Assembly (NCBI GenBank): GCA_963920705.1
Contig: OY987239.1
Coordinates: 6,997,871 to 7,061,870, forward strand
Length of the DNA stretch: 64,000 nt
Direction of reading: 5' to 3'
DNA from: Odiellus spinosus
Lineage: Eukaryota; Arthropoda; Arachnida; Opiliones; Phalangiidae
This document shows, piece after piece, positions 22,281 to 34,647 of the stretch; the stretch's first letter is position 1, and each line of letters starts with the position of its first letter. The translations under genes were made by a program, and so were the position numbers. The notes beneath the pieces were generated by a model, which searched no databases, was not told the DNA's origin, and was given only the letters and a program-made list of their open reading frames with translations.

Positions 22281-23355
22281 AACGAAACTTTTTCATTTTT
22301 CAAACGAAACTTTTTCATTTTTCAAACGAAACTTTTTCATTTTTCAAACGAAACTTTTTCATTTTTCAAACGAAACTTTTTCATTTTTCAAACGAAACTT
22401 TTTCATTTTTGAAACGAAACTTTTTCATTTTTCAAACGAAACTTCATTTTTCAAACGAAACTTTTCATTTTTCAAACGAAACTTTTTCATTTTTCAAACG
22501 AAACTTTTTCATTTTTCAAACGAAACTTTTTCATTTTTCAAACGAAACTTTTTCATTTTTCAAACGAAACTTTTTCATTTTTCAAACGAAACTTTTTCAT
22601 TTTTCAAACGAAACTTTTTCATTTTTCAAACGAAACTTCATTTTTCAAACGAAACTTTTCATTTTTCAAACGAAACTTTTTCATTTTTCAAACGAAACTT
22701 TTTCATTTTTGAAACGAAACTTTTTCATTTTTCAAACGAAACTTCATTTTTCAAACAAAACTTTTCATTTTTCAAACGAAACTTTTTCATTTTTCAAACG
22801 AAACTTTTTCATTTTTCAAACGAAACTTTTTCATTTTTCAAACGAAACTTTTTCATTTTTCAAACGAAACTTTTTCATTTTTCAAACGAAACTTTTTCAT
22901 TTTTCAAACGAAACTTTTTCATTTTTCAAACGAAACTTTTTCATTTTTCAAACGAAACTTTTTTATATTTCAAACGAAACTTTTTATATTTCAAACGAAA
23001 CTTTTTCATTTTTCAAACGAAACTTTTTCATTTTTCAAACGAAACTTTTTCATTTTTCAAACGAAACTTTTTCATTTTTCAAACGAAACTTTTTCATTTT
23101 TCAAACGAAACTTTTTCATTTTTCAAACGAAACTTTTTCATTTTTCAAACGAAACTTTTTCATTTTTCAAACGAAACTTTTTCATTTTTCAAACGAAACT
23201 TTTTCATTTTTCAAACGAAACTTTTTCATTTTTCAAACGAAACTTTTTCATTTTTCAAACGGAACTTTTTCATTTTTCAAACGAAACTTTTTCATTTTTC
23301 AAACGAAACTTTTTCATTTTTCAAACGAAACTTTTTCATTTTTCAAACGAAACTA
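22281..23355. repeat. 22-bp satellite (TTTTTCATTTTTCAAACGAAAC)n
   Basis: About 49 nearly identical head-to-tail units of 22 bp, with shorter 17- and 21-bp variants repeated in the same order at about 22438-22460, 22633-22655 and 22740-22760, showing a higher-order duplication. It ends about 97 bp before the start codon of the NRF-6-like gene, so it lies in its upstream or 5' untranslated region. Confidence 0.95.
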
Positions 23356-23451
23356 TTCTATTCGACACTAAGGTGTAACCCCCTTTCTACTACTATTGAT
23401 ATACTGTTTGAATTCTATTTACAGAACTCCAGACACGATTATAATATCAAA

Positions 23452-26400
23452 ATGAAATCGTTTCTGCAAGTTCGACTCATGTTAGCGACATTACTCATCA
23501 TCTGCAAACTGTTGAATGAAGTTTCCACCAACGAAACTAAGATCGACTTCAAATTTGATAATGATTCTATTGTCAATTATCATCAACATATTTTCGAACA
23601 AGAGAAAGCTCTCGAAACACTGTTTTTACTTTTCCCAGAAAGTCAAACGACGCGATCTTTATTTCAAGTCGGTAATGTGAAAAGTACTCGAGCATTGAGT
23701 ACCAAAATGACCGACAGTGCGCGGTGCAAAACAGATCTTCGTAACTTAGGGTCTTCTTTAACTCAGCAATGGGCCTTACCACGTAAGTATTAATCTTAAA
23801 ATAATAATATTTTATTTCGCATGCAATAAAATGCAGGCAACCACAAAGGCTTTACAAGGTTGTCGGGATAAAATAAATCTAAGAATTTTGAGGAAGCTAA
23901 ATCTAGGAAGATGAAGGGTAAGGAATACCGCCTCATGTTATAACTTGCGTCGTTCAAAGTCAGCTTATGCTTTCAATTCCCCCTTTGTTTCCCCCCTTTG
24001 CGCCTCCTTTTTCGCGCACGGTACGTGTAACACTCGTGACTCCTTGCTAGAGAAGGAGCGAGCTATGGATTTTCTCAGCAAACTGCCAATTTACAATAAG
24101 GTTTCGATTCCACCGCAGTTTGCACCGCGTAAATATTTACCTTATCCGTTATCCTTACGAATAGTTTATTTATTGGGATATTGAGCGCCTCGCTTTACGC
24201 GCGTTGATCATCACGTTTGGTGACCATTCGCCCGCAGCTGGTTCACTATCTGTGGTTCACCTTAATTTGGCAGCGCGTATAAACCTACTCTTTCCTTTAT
24301 TTCTAAGAATTGTTTACTTAGAAATGTAAGGAGGGTTATTGAAAGAGGGTCCCCAACTTCATGTTGTACGAAATTTGTCACCCGCGAATAAAAGGATGAC
24401 CTTGTACCATTACAATCCGTGAGAGAGCGGACTAAAACACTCCCCAAGCCCACTCTTCCAGGGAAATCCGAAATTATTCAGGCGCAGCTAAGGCGCCTAG
24501 GATATAGCCTGCTGTAATTTGATGCGAGATGATGTAGGTATGTCACGTGAGTGCGCACCAAAAAAGCGCAGTTAGCTTCTTTGGACACAGAAGCGAGAGA
24601 GGAAAACTACGTCATCTTCAGACATTTCACGGACGGGTTGTGCTATACTAGTGGCCGTTCCTTACCCTTCATCTTCCTAGGCTAAATATTGTAGTTTGAA
24701 ACCTAGACCGAAATAGAGGTATGGAGTATTTAATATTTGTTAATAGTCCTAGATTCATTCGGTAAACCCCCGAGTGGCATCTTAAAAAGTTACTTTCGAT
24801 TTTGGACTGGTAATTACGATCAATGCAGAAGTTTCAAAGCACCCAAGTCAATTTTGTTTCCATCGGGACTCGAAGGAAAATATTGCATCGCGACAATCAT
24901 TCTTAATAATGTAAGCTTCAAGCCTTCAAAAATAAACTCAAAGGTTAAATTTATATTAATTTTTAAAGGCTACGTTTACCCGTACCGCAATTTGTATACC
25001 CAACAGTTGCGACTCCGAACAAATTAATGACGTGCTTCCTGAACTCATGGCTCTTTTAAGTCAAGTTCCAAATATTAAAAACGTCTTGAAGATTCTTCCA
25101 GAAATACAAGTCAATTGCTTGCCAGAAAGTTCACCCTTGAACACATCTTCAATCGTATTTATGTAGGTTTAGTGATAACTATTTACAATGGATAGCTATC
25201 TTAATAGACAAAGATAACGAACTCAAGCCTTGGTTTAAGAGTCCTCTAACGGACAAAACAGTGCGGAGAAAAGTATATAGAAACTAACAAAACCTCGTGC
25301 TCGTCTGCCTTTTCTTTATTCATAGCAGCAGAAGCCGATGAAACCCTCCTTTGAAGTCTATTACTCCCGGTTCTTGTCTACCCCTCTTTGTAGGGGTTAG
25401 TTTCAAAAAGCGCGATTCGTACGCCTTCTAACGGTAGATATTTTCGGAGCGGGAGTTCGTCGAGCGAATATCTCTAGCAGCCTTGGAGTTCGTCAAAGAA
25501 ACGTCGTCGTTTGTGGAGAGAATTTCCAATTTTGCGTAGACAGGGGGTATTGAGAATTTTACCCATACAGAGAGGAGTAGTAGACTTCAAAGGAGGGTTT
25601 CATCTACTTCTGATAGCAGCTACATCTTTACCTATTAAGGTGGCTAATTCTAATAGTCCTAAGTCAATCATAAAGACACGTTTCTTCCGCAGAGTCCTGG
25701 TATCTATTATAGCCACTTTGATCATAGCCGGAACCGGATATGACTTGTATTTAAGATATAAACCTAGTTCAAACATTTTACCAACATCGAACTCGAATTC
25801 AGAGCGTCAAAAAGCCCCGGATGAAGTAATGGCCAATACGGGCGTGGCTTCTTTCGAAGTAGTTGACAAAGAAAAAGAATTTAAAGATGCTCCACAGTCC
25901 ACGAATGTTCCTACCATAAATAAAAGAAAAAATTGGTGTAAGTTTTTTTTTTTTTTTTTGAAAATGCAAGGAATTAATTTATTTTACTAATATTTTTTGA
26001 TAGTCGGAGAATTTTTGTTGTGTTTCTCGGTCTTGAAAAATAGCGAATCGCTATTGGATACATCTGTTAGACCAGGACAATTGAATTGCGTCCATGGAAT
26101 TAGATTCATTAGCATGACTTGGGTTATTTTGGGACATACTTACGTTTTTGGTATCACGCAAGTTTGTAAGTTAATTTTTAACATAGATATTAAATTAAAC
26201 GTGATTAAATTTAAGTATAATGTTTGAACATCGTGTCTTCAGCGAATTTCCTCGATTTATTCAAGCAGTTCAGTGATTGGACATTTCAGCCACTTACAAC
26301 TTCAACATTTTCGGTTGATACCTTTTTCATGTTGAGGTATGTTTACAAATTTAATTGATTTTTTATGGGGGCGAAGTTACCGATTTCAAAAATATCGTTA

Positions 26401-29400
26401 GATGTCGCTTTCTTGAGGATAAAAAAACCGGGAAATTCAAATGTAGGCGGATAATTCATAAAGGTTAATGACCGAGAATACGTCTTTGTAAGAATTAATT
26501 GGGATTTATTTTAAGCGTCAAATAATTAATCCGTGATTTTAAAATATATATATATTTAAAATTAACAATTTCTAAATCAAATCGTAAAAACTCGAGATCT
26601 TTATATTATCACTTAGATGTCGATAGGGGATCTACGATCTTACTTCGATCGAGCTTTATCTAATTGGCTCTTGGCGACGCGAGACTCGCGATTGGTTATT
26701 CATTACGTAATCCCCAGACAGATTCCTTAGGAAAGTGACATCTATCTCGGACAACTTACAAATTGAAAATGACCAAAATAAAAACCTTGTACCTAATATT
26801 TCGAGGCCTAGTATTAGAGAGGCCTAGTATTTGTTAAAATGTTAAAATATTTTCATATTTCAGCGGGTTTCTTCTGACGTATTTATTTCTAAAAGATAAA
26901 AATCCGTTTACATTAAAAAAACTTGGAGCTTTTTACTCACACAGATACATCAGGTAAATAAATACCACGGAATTATTATTAAATCCAAAATATTTAATTC
27001 CTTGTCATCAACGTATCCAGAAGCCGATGAAACCCTCCTTTGAAGTCTACTACTCCAATGTTCCATATAGCGCTAGTCTCTGTATGGGTAAAATTCCCAA
27101 TTTTACAAGTTAGAAGGGGTCCTACTTCATCCCCCCCTGTCTACGCAAAATTGGAAATTCTCTCTCTCCACAAAAGACGAGGTTTTTTGACGAACTCCAA
27201 GGCTGCTAGAGATATTCGCTCGACGAGCTTCCGCTCCGAAAACATCTACCGTTAGGAGGCGTACGAATCGCGCCTTTTGAGAATAACCCATACAGAGAGG
27301 GGTAGACAAGACCCGGGAGTAATAGACTTCAAAGGAGGGTTTCATCGGCTTCTGACGTATCTCAATATTTAAATTAGATTAACACCAGTTTACATGATGA
27401 TTGTATTCGCTTACGCCTCATTGTATAATTTCATTGGTGACGGTCCTTTTTGGCCGTACCAGGACCAAGAAAGCAATATTTGTACCAAATACTGGTGGAG
27501 AAACGTTCTTTACATCAACAACTTATTTCCCAACGAGCAAAGTGTAATTACACATTTATAAATCACTATCTCTCTACTAGTTAAACACTCGTGACACACC
27601 GCAGCCCCAAGGGGCATTATTTTCTAATTTAAAGCAAAAACAAGATGTTTCGTTTAACCGCGGAAGTTACGTAACATAACGACTCGTTCCGTTTTGCTTG
27701 ACTAAAAAAACGGCATTTCTTTAATGGTTAAGGCGGTAGTAAAGTGTTATTTAGTACGATAATAGGACCTCAGTTTTTCCCAGTCTTTCCCTAGTATCCC
27801 GCCTCTAGCGGCGGGTGGGTTTGATGTAGGCCAGACGGTGAGGGGTACCCATTCAACCGAATACCGTTGGATCGAATCCCATTTGTCTGAAGTTTTCTAG
27901 CCAGTATTTTAAAATCTAGCCCAATGGCGACTTTCTATTAAATGGGAATATTTTCCCATTCAACCGAAAACTTCAAGCTAGTATTATAAAGTCAAAAAAG
28001 CTCAAATAAATATAATAGATTTCGATGGAGTCTTCGTCTCACCGTGGTCTAGTGGTGAAATCCAACTATTTAGAACGGATTAGAAAATTTTACGTTAGGT
28101 TAAATAAGTGTTCTTTGGCTTAGGTTCTGTTGTGTTGGGTTCGGGTGGGTTAGGTGAGGTTAGGTTCACCTAATTATTATTTCATGTCCGATTCGTGTAT
28201 TACCAAGAATCCATTCAGGTTCCATAAGAATATGGGAGGGCCGCGATTCAATAACCATCCTCCCAAACTTTGTAGCAAAAGTTCGTCCGCTTCGAATCGA
28301 TTTTTCAAGTAAATCGCTCCTGACATTATATTTTTAACCAGCGCCACTAACGACCTAGACGTAATATTTTGGGTAATAAAAATGGAGCCGACCGAAAAAA
28401 GATCTAAGCGTACAAATGTTGCGAAAATTGCGGACGAACTTTTGTTACAAAGTTTGGGAGGATGGTACCAGAGGCTAAAGCTATGCTCCCATATTCTTAT
28501 GGAACCTGAATGGATTCTTGGTATTACAATATTTAACTTACCGCCCAATTTGGCTACATTTCGGTCGAATGGGATGCGGTTGAATGGGCCAGGAGCTCTA
28601 ATAATAGGCTCTATTGTGGCGACATCGGTTAGTTTATAATATACATTTCTTATCATAACTAAAGAAATTTTATTTTAAATTGTAAAATTATACAATTTAC
28701 GGTTTTTAGATTTGCTAATTTCTTACGTTATAATTACATCATCAACTATAAGATTTCAATTAAAATTTAAGTGTAAACCGCGAACTGATAGCGTTTATAG
28801 TTCGCTTGATAAATAGGTACCGCGAATGACCCTTTTTGGTGAGTTAGCCATTGACTACCGTCTTAAAGGGAGGGTGAAGAGGAAAATCAAGCGATTGCGC
28901 AGTGTTTGGCCAAATGGGGGAAAATAAAAACGAGGATTTGGAGGGTAAAGCGCAGTTCTAGATGCTATGAACGACACGAGTTATAACGTGTGCCCGCTCT
29001 TGCATCTCTGGTTCTTCTATGATTATAGCACGAGCTGTGATAAATAATAAGCGCGATGTCTATTATATAATCACTTGATTTTCCGCTTCACCCTCCCTTT
29101 AAGAGAGGTCGTTGCTTAACTCGGAGTAAATCGCTGGCTCCGTTTCTCATTATAACAGACGTTTAACCAAGAATCCATTCAGGTTCCATAAGAATATGGG
29201 AGCATAGCTTTAGCCTCTGGTACCATCCTCCCAAACTTTGTAACAAAAGTTCGTCTGCAATTTTCGCAACATTTGTACGCTTAGATCTTTTTTCGGTCGG
29301 CTCCATTTTTATTACCCAAAATATTATGTCAAGGTCGTTAGTGGCGCGGGTTAATAATAGATGTCAGGAGCGATTTACTTGAAAAATCGATTCGAAGCGG

Positions 29401-32400
29401 ACGAACTTTTGTTACAAAGTTTGGGAGGATGGTTATTGAATTGCGGCCCTCCCATATTCTTATGGAACCTGAATGGATTCTTGGTTTAACTAAATAGAGA
29501 TGGTAAACTTACGACAGTTTTTAGGATTTAAGTCATGATAAACAATTTATTTCACACTTCCAAAACAGTGCGCTAATTGGTCGTGGTATCTTTCCAATGA
29601 CATGCAGTTTTACATAATCAGTCCGTTATTTCTAATCTTAATTAAAAGGTAAGGCAATATATTACGTTGCTAATTTAATTATAATCAAATAACTTAATTG
29701 ATTAAGATAATGGTAATGGTTAATGTAGGAACGTCTCTAGTGGTTAGACCTAGGAATATTAACAATATATCTTAATAGATAATAAGCGCCATCTAGCGGC
29801 GAACATATAGGGCAAAAGTAGGAACTAAAAAACCAAGTCTGCTCAGTTGTCAAAAGAGCAGTTCACATGTGCGCACTTCCATAAGAGCGTTTTCTTACAC
29901 GCGCAGTTTTACCAAAATAGCGGTTTCCAAAAAGCGCGGTTGCCAAATGAGCAGTTCTCATTTGCGCTCTTCCAAAAGAGTGTTTTTTATAAACGCGGGT
30001 TCTGATGTTGTATGCGAGTGCTGAGGTTAGGTTAGGTTTGGTTGTGTTTGATTGAATTTGCCCCTAATTTCGTGCACGTCTTTCGTGGAGAAATTCTCTT
30101 TTGGGAATTGCGCTTTCGAAATTGCGCTTTTGGGAACTGCGCTTTCGAAATTGCGCTTTTGGGAACTGCGCTTTCGAAATTGCGCTTTTGTGAAATGCGC
30201 TTTTGAAATTGCACTTTCGGGAACTGTGCTTTCGGGAAACTGCGCTAATTTGTCTACAAAATGAAGCAACGCACGAGGTTTTGTTAGTTCCATCTTTTTT
30301 TCCGCGCGTTAGAGAACGAACGGAAAATTTTGTTATTCATCCGCATCTTTTAAGGTAGATGTCCATTGTTAATAGTCATAAGTGTCAGTGTCAACACCCT
30401 CTTATAAATAAGACAAAGACCTTAAGAGAATATTTCCTTTTGTAGAACAATTTATAAGCTTATATAATTATTAACATTAAGTTAATTAATTTTTTTGTTC
30501 CACTTCAATTAAGTCAAAAACGTAAATTTCGTTACTTGGGTCTATCCATCATATTGCTCCTTCTCTTAACCTCTTGGATCATAACGATAGTAATTGTTCT
30601 CGATAAGAAGATTACCGGTTACCCATTCGCTCAAAGCCTAACGTAATTATTTCGAAATTTGTATTTTTACCTTCAACAAGATTCTATTTAACTTCGTTCG
30701 ATTTCTCAAACTCCTATTTTTTTTTTTAAATCAGCATAGGCCCTGTTTTCGACGTAATCTACTATAGACCATGGGCCAGAATAGGTCCTTATTTGATCGG
30801 TTGTATTTTAGGCTACGTCATAGTCGAATTGAAAGGAAAAAGAAACTTTATGACATGGGTAATATCAGAAGTCGATGAAACCCTCCTTTGAAGTCTACTA
30901 CTCCAATGTTCCATATAGCGCGCCTCTCTGTATGGGTAAAATTCACAATTTTACGAGATCGGAGGGGTCCTACTCCATACCCCCCTGTCTACGGAAAATT
31001 GGAAATTCTCTCTCTCCACAAACGACGACGTTTTTTTTGACGAACTCCAAGGCTGCTAGAGATATTCGCTGGACGAACTCCCGCTCCGAAAATATCTACC
31101 GTTAGGAGGCGTACGAATCGCGCTTATTGAAACTAACCCATACACAGAGGGGTAGACAAGACCAGGGAGTAATAGACTTCAAAGGAGGGTTTCATTGGCT
31201 TCTGATAAAATATAAAACCGGAACAGTATAGAAGAATTCGAAATTGAAGAGGAACTTGCAGGGGCAGCGTGCCATTGGGGTACACTCTTTACGCGCCGAT
31301 CTGTTAACAGGTGTTGCTATCTTAGTTCCCATTCTGATCCTATTCTGATTGGCTAAGCTATGACGAGAGAAACAAAATAGGCGGTAATCCCGCCCCTCGC
31401 GCTTCGAGACTCGACGCGTTTCCCATAGCAACGGTTGTAATACGTGGATAGGTACGAGAGCGAGAGATAGCGTGAGGCGCGGGCGCGCCATCTATTGTGA
31501 TAATTCATCATTATATTTGTACCCCAATGGCCGTAGCCCCAGGAAGTTGGTTTATGAGTATGGATATTTCGAATTCCTCAAGAGGTACTTTAAATATCTA
31601 TAGATTTGGACTTTACCCTTTTGGATTATTACTTTGGCTCTGGGTCTAGTTACCGTCTATGGCGTTTACGATTCAGACATGAATCAGATAACTAGCGCTT
31701 TTTACTACGGTTTATCACGGTCGGCTTGGTCTTTGGCCGTGGCTTTGGTCATTTTTGCTTGCCTAACTGGACACGGAGGTCAGTAGTAATTAAGCGAGGC
31801 TAGTTCAGTGCGGGCTTGCTAAAAGTTAATTCTTAATTAAATCCTAAGGTACTGGTTAAAAAGTTAAAAATCTGAAAATTTCGATATAAATTTTCAGGAC
31901 CAGTCGATAAATTTTTGTCGTGGAATCTTTTTTTCCCATTGGGTCGTTTGGCATACTGCGCCTATTTGGTCCACCCCTTGATCCAATTCTATTACTATCA
32001 GAACTTACGTGGTCAAGTCACCATGTCCAATACTTATATCGTAAGTTAAACATGAAATATTATTTAAATAATTATCGGCTTATTGTTTAAATATGTTAAT
32101 TGAGTTTTAAAGAAAATTAATTTTCCTTAAATGGCAAAATCAAGCATTTTTCCGAGCCGTACTTCACTTGAGATAAAAACCAGTTTCGTAGGTTTATTAT
32201 AATTATTTCGTTACTTGATAATGGAAATAATTAATATTCATTTTTAAACTTAGTTAATTAATGAAAAAAAATAAATCTATTTCGGCAGGATTTATTCTAA
32301 AACAGTCTTTTGTTTCAATATACTCGTAACTTGCCCGAGAGACTATTAATTTAATTAATTAACACTAAATTTTAATTCCCCTTCAAAGTAACCCTATATT

Positions 32401-33047
32401 TGAGATTAATTTTCAATAATTATTAAAATAACTATATATTTTAACGAAACGACTTCGAAATTTGGTTAAAAAATAATTTATATGTTCATTAGTTCGTTTG
32501 GAGACTACAACTCCAATTGTTTGACGTCCGCTATATAAGTTTAATCAGAAGCCAATGAAACCCTCATTTGAAGTCTATTACTCCCGGGTCTTGTCTACCC
32601 CTCTGTGTATGGGTTAGTTTCAAAAAGCGCGATTCCTACGCCTCCTAACGGTAGATATTTTCGGAGCGGGAGTTCGTCCAGCGAATATCTCTAGCAGCCT
32701 TGGAGTTCGTCAAAAAAACGTCGTCGTTTGTGGAGAGAGAGAATTTCCAATTTTCCGTAGACATGGGGTATGAAGTAGGACCCCTCTGATCTCGTAAAAT
32801 TGGGAATTTTACCCATACAGAGAGGAGCGCTATATGGACCATTAGAGTAGTAGACTTCAAAGGAGGGTTTCATCGGCTTCTGGTTATAGTTTCGCTATGA
32901 TAAGAAATGTTCCACTATTTTTCACAGGCCGTTCATTATTTGGGATTCACCGTTCTATCGTATGGTGGAGCCTTCATTACGTCACTCGCCTTCGAGTCCC
33001 CGATAATAAGGCTCGAAAAATTACTTAAGCAAGGCGTTAATTCTTAG
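23452..33047 (+). CDS. NRF-6-like / acyltransferase-3 multipass membrane protein, 14 exons
   Basis: Exons 23452-23782, 24747-24910, 24969-25154, 25640-25937, 26004-26165, 26243-26336, 26864-26953, 27378-27543, 29569-29648, 30514-30642, 30735-30858, 31604-31778, 31898-32040 and 32928-33047 total 2,262 bp, 753 codons plus stop, with every phase matching. Residues 1-25 form a signal peptide. A cysteine-containing NRF domain follows (CKTDLRNLG at 92; CIPNSCDSEQ in exon 3). The first membrane helix is near 246-265. The acyltransferase-3 domain starts at about 350 with HGIRFISMTWVILGHTY, then FSVDTFF, SGFLL, YRP/RIGPYLIGCILGY and RLAYCAYLVHP, ending AFESPIIRLEKLL. C. elegans NRF-6 relatives act in lipid or xenobiotic transport; the enzymatic substrate is unknown. 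The 25154/25640 junction is the least certain. AATAAA lies about 50 bp after the stop. Confidence 0.93.
23903..24680. mobile_element. 778-bp CTAGGAAGATG inverted-repeat element
   Basis: Ends CTAGGAAGATGAAGGGTAAG and complement; exact 7-bp duplication GCTAAAT at 23896-23902 and 24681-24687. It fills most of intron 1 of the NRF-6-like gene. A segment near 24513-24580 (TGAGATGATGTAGGTATGTC type) recurs at about 55680-55740. Confidence 0.88.
25329..25612 (-). mobile_element. CAGAAGCCGATG MITE, copy 3 (internally deleted)
   Basis: 284 bp, reverse-oriented relative to most copies and lacking part of one arm. Exact 7-bp duplication ATAGCAG at 25322-25328 and 25613-25619. The left duplicate follows a pyrimidine tract (TTTTCTTTATTCATAGCAG) that looks like a good splice acceptor. 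The element lies just before exon 4 of the NRF-6-like gene. Confidence 0.9.
27018..27354 (+). mobile_element. CAGAAGCCGATG MITE, copy 4
   Basis: Exact 7-bp duplication ACGTATC at 27011-27017 and 27355-27361. It makes up most of the 424-bp intron 7 of the NRF-6-like gene and ends 23 bp before exon 8. Confidence 0.92.
27843..28590. repeat. CCCATTCAACCGAA inverted repeat element with nested MITE
   Basis: CCCATTCAACCGAATACCG near 27849 faces GGTCGAATGGGATGCGGTTG near 28570 in reverse. The MITE at 28202-28522 sits between them. The arms use the same CCCATTYRACCGA core as the minisatellite at 3140-3345. It lies in intron 8 of the NRF-6-like gene. Exact ends are unclear. Confidence 0.5.
28202..28522 (-). 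mobile_element. 320-bp CCAAGAATCC MITE, copy 4
   Basis: Ends ACCAAGAATCCATTCAGG and complement; 3-bp duplication ATT at 28199-28201 and 28523-28525. Reverse orientation relative to 12424-12743. Confidence 0.92.
28867..29098. mobile_element. 232-bp TTAA/AGGGAG inverted-repeat element
   Basis: Ends AGGGAGGGTGAAG and CTTCACCCTCCCT, both flanked by TTAA (28863-28866 and 29099-29102). A TTAA target is used by piggyBac and Kolobok elements. Decayed relatives are at about 9260, 40430-40755 and 44290-44600. Intron 8 of the NRF-6-like gene. Confidence 0.85.
29166..29485 (+). mobile_element. 320-bp CCAAGAATCC MITE, copy 5
   Basis: Perfect ends ACCAAGAATCCATTCAGG and CCTGAATGGATTCTTGGT; 3-bp duplication TTA on both sides. 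It lies in intron 8, about 83 bp before exon 9. Confidence 0.92.
29850..30250. repeat. diverged GCGC minisatellite
   Basis: Left part has loose AAGAGCGCAGTT-like units. The right part (30095-30245) alternates GCGCTTTTGGGAACT and GCGCTTTCGAAATT. It resembles the 16-bp CATTTGCGCAGTTTTC array at 1340-1975. Intron 9 of the NRF-6-like gene. Confidence 0.75.
30866..31204 (+). mobile_element. CAGAAGCCGATG MITE, copy 5
   Basis: Starts seven bases after the 5' splice site of intron 11, directly following GTAATAT; the right flank ATAAAAT is only a partial match, so the duplication has decayed or the ends were altered. Confidence 0.85.
32546..32882 (-). mobile_element. CAGAAGCCGATG MITE, copy 6
   Basis: Reverse orientation. 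Flanks GTTTAAT and GTTATAG are a poor duplication. It ends 45 bp before exon 14 of the NRF-6-like gene. Confidence 0.85.
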
Positions 33048-33571
33048 TTGCAATTATCCATCACTATTTATGGTTTTCTGTGATTAATTTATTTTTAAAT
33101 AAATATTTAATTATTTCGTGTAAACATTATTTAAAAAATTGCATATTAAATTGTTAATCATTATATAAATTTCATATATTTACGTTTTTTACAAAAACGA
33201 GGTTGCTTCGTACCCTTAAAAAGGCTCTTTATCTGATTCGGTTCCAACCCGTGAAAGGACACAAATTAATTGTTAGAGAAAGTGCAATTTAAATTTCCTA
33301 TAAAGACGACTCTCTTTTTGTCTTTTAATTCTTCCCACTGTCTTCTCTAATACTATGTCTATCCTTAGGAAAAATAATGGTGGCGGAGGTAACGCTTCGT
33401 CTTTTCCACAAGCCCTACTTCTACTACTACAACAGCGAAATACATAATAATAGCTTACACCCCCTTTTTGGGGTGAGGCTAAAAAGAGGGATATGACCCG
33501 AGGGATTAACTAGTTGGGGGGAAGCTAGTTCCCGGGAAAAATTAACCTAACGTAACCTTATCTTAAACATT

Positions 33572-33890
33572 ACCAAGAATTCATTTAGGTTCCATAAGAA
33601 TATGGGAGGGCCGCGATTCAATAACCATCCTCCCAAACTTTGTAGCAAAAGTTGGTCTGCTTCGAATCGATTTTTCAAGTAAATCGTTCCTGACATCTAC
33701 TATTAACCCGCGCCACTAACGACCTTGACATAATATTTTGGGTAATAAAAATGGAGCCGACCGAAAAAAGATCTAAGCGTACAAATGTTGCGAAATTGCA
33801 GACGAACTTTTGTTACAAAGTTTGGGAGGATGGTACCAGAGGCTAAAGCTATGCTCCCATATTCTTATGGAACCTGAATGGATTCTTGAT
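33572..33890 (-). mobile_element. 320-bp CCAAGAATCC MITE, copy 6
   Basis: Slightly mutated ends (ACCAAGAATTCATTTAGG; ATTCTTGAT) with 3-bp duplication ATT. Confidence 0.9.
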
Positions 33891-34647
33891 ATTACAAGAT
33901 GGACTGGCTAGCCCGAGGGATTAACTATTTGCAGGGATGGGCTAATTCGTACGATTAACTAACCTAACCTTACCTTAGCTAAAAAGCTACAAGAGGGACA
34001 GGCGAGCCCGAGGGATTACATAATCTAAACTTAAATATTACAATATTGAATCGAAAAAATTGTCATTTAAGGCGAAACAATTAATTAAAGCGGGAGAACA
34101 CAATCAGGGGTTCTCAAGAACTAGCCAGTCGGGATTATATAACCTGGGTCAATTATAACCTATTGACCTCAAGGCGATGAGTCGAAACTTGCTATTGCCC
34201 AACAAATAGCAACCATGCAGCTGAATCATTCACCTCAACCCGACACACGCCTTGTCGCATCATACTAAAAATTACAGTTAAATACACGCTTTAAGCCAAA
34301 TGATCAATGGGAGAAAATCGTCTGTTACGTTTTCTCTTAATTATTTGTGAGTGAACAAAATCAGTTGAACTGTTAGATTATGACAGGGCTCCCAGCCCAA
34401 AGTCCACAAAAAATAATAGGTATTATATCTCCAAAATGCAAAAATTATAGGATATTATAGGTGAATAAATTATGTCATATTAGTTTTACATATTTAAAAA
34501 CACGAAATACTTGAGTTTTATAATCAAGAGCAGTAGGCTGTAGTCTATTTGTAAAACTTAATAGGCCCCAAAATTGTAGAAAAGGGCCCAGAGTTTCTTA
34601 AAAGTGGGCCCTAAACTTACATATGGGAAAAATGGGCCTGTATGGCA

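Noticed and set aside
22409-23371. A 320-codon plus-strand frame
   Set aside because: It is a translation of the 22-bp satellite.
28021-28070. TGGTCTAGTGG, resembling a tRNA A-box
   Set aside because: No B-box follows and no cloverleaf forms.
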